From: Paracoccaceae bacterium
GTDB lineage: Bacteria; Pseudomonadota; Alphaproteobacteria; Rhodobacterales; Rhodobacteraceae
Assembly: GCA_021767525.1 (NCBI GenBank)
Contig: JAASTF010000038.1
Coordinates: 1-17,264 of the forward strand
Direction of reading: 5' to 3'
DNA length: 17,264 nucleotides
The notes below the pieces were generated by a model, which searched no databases, had not been told where the DNA came from, and saw nothing but the letters and a program-made list of their open reading frames with translations. A program made the translations under genes and the position numbers. This document shows, in pieces, positions 14,925 to 17,264 of the stretch; position 1 is the first letter of the stretch; every line of letters starts with the position of its first letter.

Positions 14925-14944
14925 ATCCAGGACCACCGCGCAGG

Positions 14945-14973
14945 AACGGGGCGCCAGAAGGCGCCCCGTTTTT
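14945..14973 (+). terminator. Intrinsic terminator of the importer operon
   Basis: AACGGGGCGCC (14945-14955) pairs perfectly with GGCGCCCCGTT (14960-14970) around an AGAA loop and runs into five Ts (14969-14973). It lies 20 bases after the binding-protein stop. The strongest terminator in the window; it separates the importer operon from the amidohydrolase. Confidence 0.93.
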
Positions 14974-15189
14974 CATGGGGCCTGCCCCGCCCCGATTGCG
15001 CCAGCTTGCTTCATCCCCGCGCCATAAATCGGTCACACCCCGCAGCTATTCTGCGCCTATTCGTGAGAGTGTGATTTCATCATTTCAGGCCCGTCGTGCC
15101 TTGGCGCGGCGGGTCTATTGCCTTGCACCCCCTCGCACTGGCGCTGGAACTTCGTTATTCCTTGGGGCAAGCCGCAAAGGAGATCGCCC
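14974..15189 (+). other. Leader region of the amidohydrolase gene
   Basis: About 215 bp without a supported gene. It must hold the promoter of the amidohydrolase, since the terminator at 14945-14973 closes the previous operon, but no convincing -35/-10 pair could be picked by eye. AAGGAG at 15177-15182, 7 bases before the ATG, is the ribosome site and decides the start at 15190 over an in-frame Met at 15118. Confidence 0.5.
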
Positions 15190-16386
15190 ATGTCCGACAT
15201 CGCGTTTAATTCCCGCCACCATAACCGCATCAGGGACCTGCATGACGAGATCACCGCCTGGCGGCGCGATCTGCATATGCATCCCGAAATCGGGTTCCAG
15301 GAAACCCGCACCGCGGGCATCGTGGCGGAAAAGCTGCGCGCATTCGGCGTCGACGAGGTAATCACCGGCATGGCGACCACCGGCGTGGTCGGCATCATCA
15401 AGGGCGACCGCGACGGCCCCATGATCGGCCTGCGCGCCGATATGGACGCGCTGCCGATGCAGGAACACACCGACCTGCCCTACAAATCGCAAAACCCCGG
15501 CGCGATGCATGCCTGCGGCCATGACGGCCACACCGCCATGCTGCTGGGCGCGGCCAAGATCCTGGCCGAGACGCGCGATTTCGCGGGCTCGGTCGCGCTG
15601 ATCTTTCAACCCGCCGAAGAGGGCGGCGGCGGCGGCGGCGTGATGGTGCGCGAAGGGCTGTTCGACCGCGCCGATTGCCAGTCGGTCTGGGGGCTGCACA
15701 ACTGGCCGGGAATGCCCCTGGGCCAGTTCTGCGCGCTGGCGGGGCCGATCATGGCCGGGATCGACTATTTCGACATCACCATCCGCGGCCAGGGCACCCA
15801 TGCCGGCCTGCCCCATCTGGGGGTCGACACGGTTCTGGCCGCCTCGCACCTTGTGACGGCGATCCAAAGCGTGCCCGGCCGCAACGTGTCGCCGCATGAC
15901 ACCGCCACGATCGGCGTGTCGATGTTCAAGGGGTCAGACGCCTATGTGGTGATGCCCGACGAGGCGACCATCGGCGGCTCGGTCCGCTATTTCGATCCCG
16001 ACACCCGCGATATGGCCGAGGCGCGCATCCGCAGCCTGGCAGAAGGTATCGCCAAAGGCTTTGGCGCTGAGGCGGTGATCGACTATCGCAAGAATTATCC
16101 GCCCACGATCAACCACGCCGCCGAAACCGACCTGGCCGCGCAGGCTGCCGCCGCTCTGGTGGGCGAGGCGGGCGTGCTGCGCGAAAGCGAGCCGTGCATG
16201 GCCGGTGAGGATTTTTCCTTCATGCTGAACGAACGGCCGGGCAACTACATCTGGATGGGCACCGACCAGCCGGGCCGGAACAACGCGATGGTGCACTACC
16301 CCACTTACGATTTCAACGATGCCGCGATTCCGCTGGGCGTCGGGTATTGGCTGGGCCTGGTGGATCACCTGCTGGGCGCGCGCTAA
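15190..16386 (+). CDS. M20D-family amidohydrolase (hippurate/N-acyl-amino-acid hydrolase type)
   Basis: A 398-residue di-metal amidohydrolase that cleaves the amide bond of N-acyl or N-aroyl amino acids. Seen: LHMHPEIGFQE at 28-38, LRADMDALPM at 81-90, HACGHDGH at 107-114 with metal ligands Cys109 and His111, PAEEG with catalytic Glu143 and ligand Glu144, GLHNWPG with His170, the dimerisation-domain motif GTHAGLPH at 202-209, and His369 in VHYPTYDF. All expected ligands of the M20D group are present, so it should be active. A run of six glycines (145-150) is encoded by consecutive GGC codons. No signal peptide. Inferred: it could free an aromatic acid from a conjugate such as hippurate for the neighbouring pathway, but general N-acyl amino acid salvage is as likely. 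Confidence 0.93.
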   Translation: MSDIAFNSRHHNRIRDLHDEITAWRRDLHMHPEIGFQETRTAGIVAEKLRAFGVDEVITGMATTGVVGIIKGDRDGPMIGLRADMDALPMQEHTDLPYKSQNPGAMHACGHDGHTAMLLGAAKILAETRDFAGSVALIFQPAEEGGGGGGVMVREGLFDRADCQSVWGLHNWPGMPLGQFCALAGPIMAGIDYFDITIRGQGTHAGLPHLGVDTVLAASHLVTAIQSVPGRNVSPHDTATIGVSMFKGSDAYVVMPDEATIGGSVRYFDPDTRDMAEARIRSLAEGIAKGFGAEAVIDYRKNYPPTINHAAETDLAAQAAAALVGEAGVLRESEPCMAGEDFSFMLNERPGNYIWMGTDQPGRNNAMVHYPTYDFNDAAIPLGVGYWLGLVDHLLGAR

Positions 16387-16398
16387 AGGAAGGCGCGC

Positions 16399-16475
16399 TG
16401 GCGATCCCACGAGGACTCGAACCCCGAACCTGCTGATTAGAAGTCAGCTGCTCTATCCAGTTGAGCTATGGGACC
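16399..16475 (-). tRNA. tRNA-Arg (anticodon TCT)
   Basis: Read on the minus strand, GGTCCCA pairs with TGGGATC as a 7-bp acceptor stem (one G-T pair), a D arm with AGCTC...GAGC follows, the anticodon arm is CTGAC-TTCTAAT-CAG type with anticodon TCT, and the T arm contains GGTTCGAGTCC. Discriminator G is at 16402 and CCA is encoded at 16399-16401. It decodes AGA, a rare arginine codon in GC-rich genomes. The 3' end lies 12 bases from the stop of the convergent amidohydrolase. Confidence 0.96.
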
Positions 16476-16517
16476 GCTGCGCCCTGTTTGGGCGCGGGAC
16501 GCCGCGAAGGCAAGCGT

Positions 16518-16829
16518 TCAGTGCGTCCAGGCGCCGCGCCGATTGGTGGCAAAGTTTTCGCCATAGCCGCCGGCGCGGACATTGGGCTTGCGCGTTTTTG
16601 GCTCGATCACCACAGCGTCGATACCATGTGCCTGGGCGTAATCCAGCGCGGCCTCTTTGCTGTCAAAGCGCATTTTCACCTGCGCCTGCGTGTCGCTGGA
16701 CGAGGTCCAGCCCATCAGCGGATCAACCTCGCGCGGGGCCGCGGGGGCGAACTCCAATACCCAATGGCGGGTCTTGGCGGTTCCCGATTGCATCGCGGTG
16801 CGGGCGGGCTTGTAGATACGTGCGCGCAT
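16518..16829 (-). CDS. NDUFS4-like accessory subunit of respiratory complex I (ETC complex I subunit)
   Basis: A 103-residue homologue of the mitochondrial NDUFS4 (18-kDa) accessory subunit, found in alphaproteobacteria. Seen: the N-terminal ARIYKPARTAMQSG (3-16), HWVLEF (21-26), the MGWTSSSDTQAQV segment (40-52), KEAALDYAQAHG (60-71) and the C-terminal YGENFATNRRGAWTH. The frame is open upstream to 16988, but that part reads as non-coding; the start MRARIY at 16829 has AGAGGC about 6 bases before it and matches the family N-terminus. Known: Paracoccus complex I contains this subunit, which binds the peripheral arm near the NADH-oxidising module. It is encoded away from any nuo operon and upstream of tRNA-Arg on the same strand (42 bp apart), with which it may be co-transcribed. 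Confidence 0.9.
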   Translation of the reverse strand: MRARIYKPARTAMQSGTAKTRHWVLEFAPAAPREVDPLMGWTSSSDTQAQVKMRFDSKEAALDYAQAHGIDAVVIEPKTRKPNVRAGGYGENFATNRRGAWTH

Positions 16830-16906
16830 ATGTGCCTCTCGCTTCGGTCCTGCGGGCGTTATCCTTGAAAACCGGGCCCGAGGCAAGGGGCCGAAGGCCG
16901 CGCATC

Positions 16907-16939
16907 CAGGGCGCAAACAGATGCATTGGTTGCGCCCTG
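16907..16939. repeat. Inverted repeat CAGGGCGCAA / TTGCGCCCTG
   Basis: Perfect 10-bp arms (16907-16916 and 16930-16939) around a 13-base loop, 78 bases upstream of the NDUFS4-like start. There is no T-tract on either strand, which argues against a simple terminator. An operator or a structured leader is possible. Confidence 0.55.
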
Positions 16940-17094
16940 ACCACGGGGAGCGAGGGGTGGGTGTGCAGTCAAAAGCGCAACCAAGCACACTGCTTGCCCT
17001 GTCAGCCTAGCAAGACAGCGCAAAATCGCGCAAGAAATAGATGATTGTTAGATGTATTTCTGCAATTGCATGGTTTCATTGCGGAATTTAACCA

Positions 17095-17113
17095 ATTGTC
17101 CCCCAAGGACAAT
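17095..17113. repeat. Inverted repeat ATTGTCC / GGACAAT
   Basis: Perfect 7-bp arms with a 5-base spacer (CCCAA), about 105 bases before the 17219 start and next to the palindrome TGCAATTGCA at 17061-17070. Position and symmetry suit an operator or a short hairpin in the leader. Confidence 0.4.
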
Positions 17114-17218
17114 CGCCGGCTGCACAATTCTGCGGCATCGGCTGGGCGGCAGAAAACGGCCGGGGTTGAACTGGAACAAAAACAGATCAAATCTGCATCA
17201 ACCCTGCCGGAGATTCTT

Positions 17219-17264
17219 ATGCCCTACGCCCATTCCGACAAATCGGAGCCGATCCTGCATTCGC
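17219..17264 (+). CDS. Start of an unidentified protein (cut by window end)
   Basis: An ATG preceded by CCGGAGA (GGAGA at 17209-17213, 5 bases away) opens a frame reading MPYAHSDKSEPILHS to the window end. Only 15 codons are visible, too few for recognition. The gene is divergent from the NDUFS4-like gene across a region rich in palindromes. The start is supported by its ribosome site and by the end of the AT-rich non-coding stretch. Confidence 0.6.
   Translation, partial: MPYAHSDKSEPILHS

Larger units (their letters stand above)
16830..17218. promoter_or_regulatory. Divergent intergenic region with inverted repeats
   Basis: 389 bp without a supported gene, between the minus-strand NDUFS4-like gene and the plus-strand gene at 17219, so promoters for both should be here. 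Its right part (about 17020-17100) is clearly AT-rich. It contains CAGGGCGCAA/TTGCGCCCTG (16907-16939), the 10-base palindrome TGCAATTGCA (17061-17070) and ATTGTCC/GGACAAT (17095-17113). No rRNA, tRNA or riboswitch pattern was recognised. A small RNA cannot be excluded. Confidence 0.5.

Noticed and set aside
13593..14936. Minus-strand open frame (447 codons) opposite the binding protein
   Set aside because: It runs through the synthetase end, the gap and the binding-protein gene and has composition expected of an antisense shadow.
16399..16475. tRNA-Arg as an integration site for a genomic island
   Set aside because: No integrase and no second copy of the tRNA 3' end were seen in the window.
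17166..17175. GAAC-TG-GAAC as a LexA (SOS) box before the 17219 gene
   Set aside because: The alphaproteobacterial LexA site needs GTTC or GAAC half-sites 7 bases apart; here the spacer is 2.
1..17264. CRISPR arrays, insertion sequences, toxin-antitoxin or defence genes
   Set aside because: No regular direct repeats, transposase motifs, terminal inverted repeats or small toxin-like gene pairs were found; the genes present are metabolic, transport or housekeeping.

Overview
The window looks like a high-GC alphaproteobacterial chromosome, most likely Rhodobacteraceae (Roseobacter/Paracoccus-like). The grounds are the uniformly GC-rich coding sequence, a bacterial NDUFS4-type complex I accessory subunit beside tRNA-Arg(TCT), and intergenic GC-rich repeats of a kind common in that family. 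No mobile element, CRISPR array or phage gene is visible. The family is inferred from these features, not from a search.

Left half (1-8051, all minus strand): a catabolic operon for an aromatic acid activated as its CoA thioester. In transcription order it holds an acyl-CoA dehydrogenase with an LCAD/IVD-type catalytic base (6894-8051), a 254-bp gap with repeats and a probable promoter, a fused flavin monooxygenase/old-yellow-enzyme protein of the 2-aminobenzoyl-CoA monooxygenase/reductase (salicylyl-CoA 5-hydroxylase) type (4339-6639), an SDR, a MarR regulator, a crotonase-fold protein lacking both classical hydratase glutamates, a 100-bp gap with two palindromes, a second acyl-CoA dehydrogenase of MCAD type, and a benzoate/2-aminobenzoate-type CoA ligase cut by the window edge. 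Most junctions are ATGA, TGATG or one-base gaps, so translation is coupled. The best overall reading is aerobic anthranilate (2-aminobenzoate) degradation through 2-aminobenzoyl-CoA followed by beta-oxidation-like steps; salicylate or a related ortho-substituted benzoate is the alternative.

Middle (8327-14924, plus strand): a divergent operon for a complete branched-chain-amino-acid-type (HAAT) ABC importer: two permeases, two ATPases, a long-chain-type acyl-CoA synthetase and a periplasmic binding protein, closed by a strong intrinsic terminator at 14946-14973. Its position suggests that it imports and CoA-activates the substrate of the left-hand operon or a related acid.

Right end (15190-17264): an M20D amidohydrolase of the hippurate/N-acyl-amino-acid hydrolase type on plus, a convergent tRNA-Arg(TCT) with encoded CCA, an NDUFS4-like gene on minus, a 389-bp divergent intergenic region with several inverted repeats, and the first codons of an unidentified plus-strand gene. 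From the tRNA onward the content looks like housekeeping sequence.

Nothing here is clearly an unknown system. The most informative oddities are the atypical crotonase active site, the two mechanistically different acyl-CoA dehydrogenases, the two unlike CoA ligases, and the palindromes placed inside and in front of the catabolic operon.
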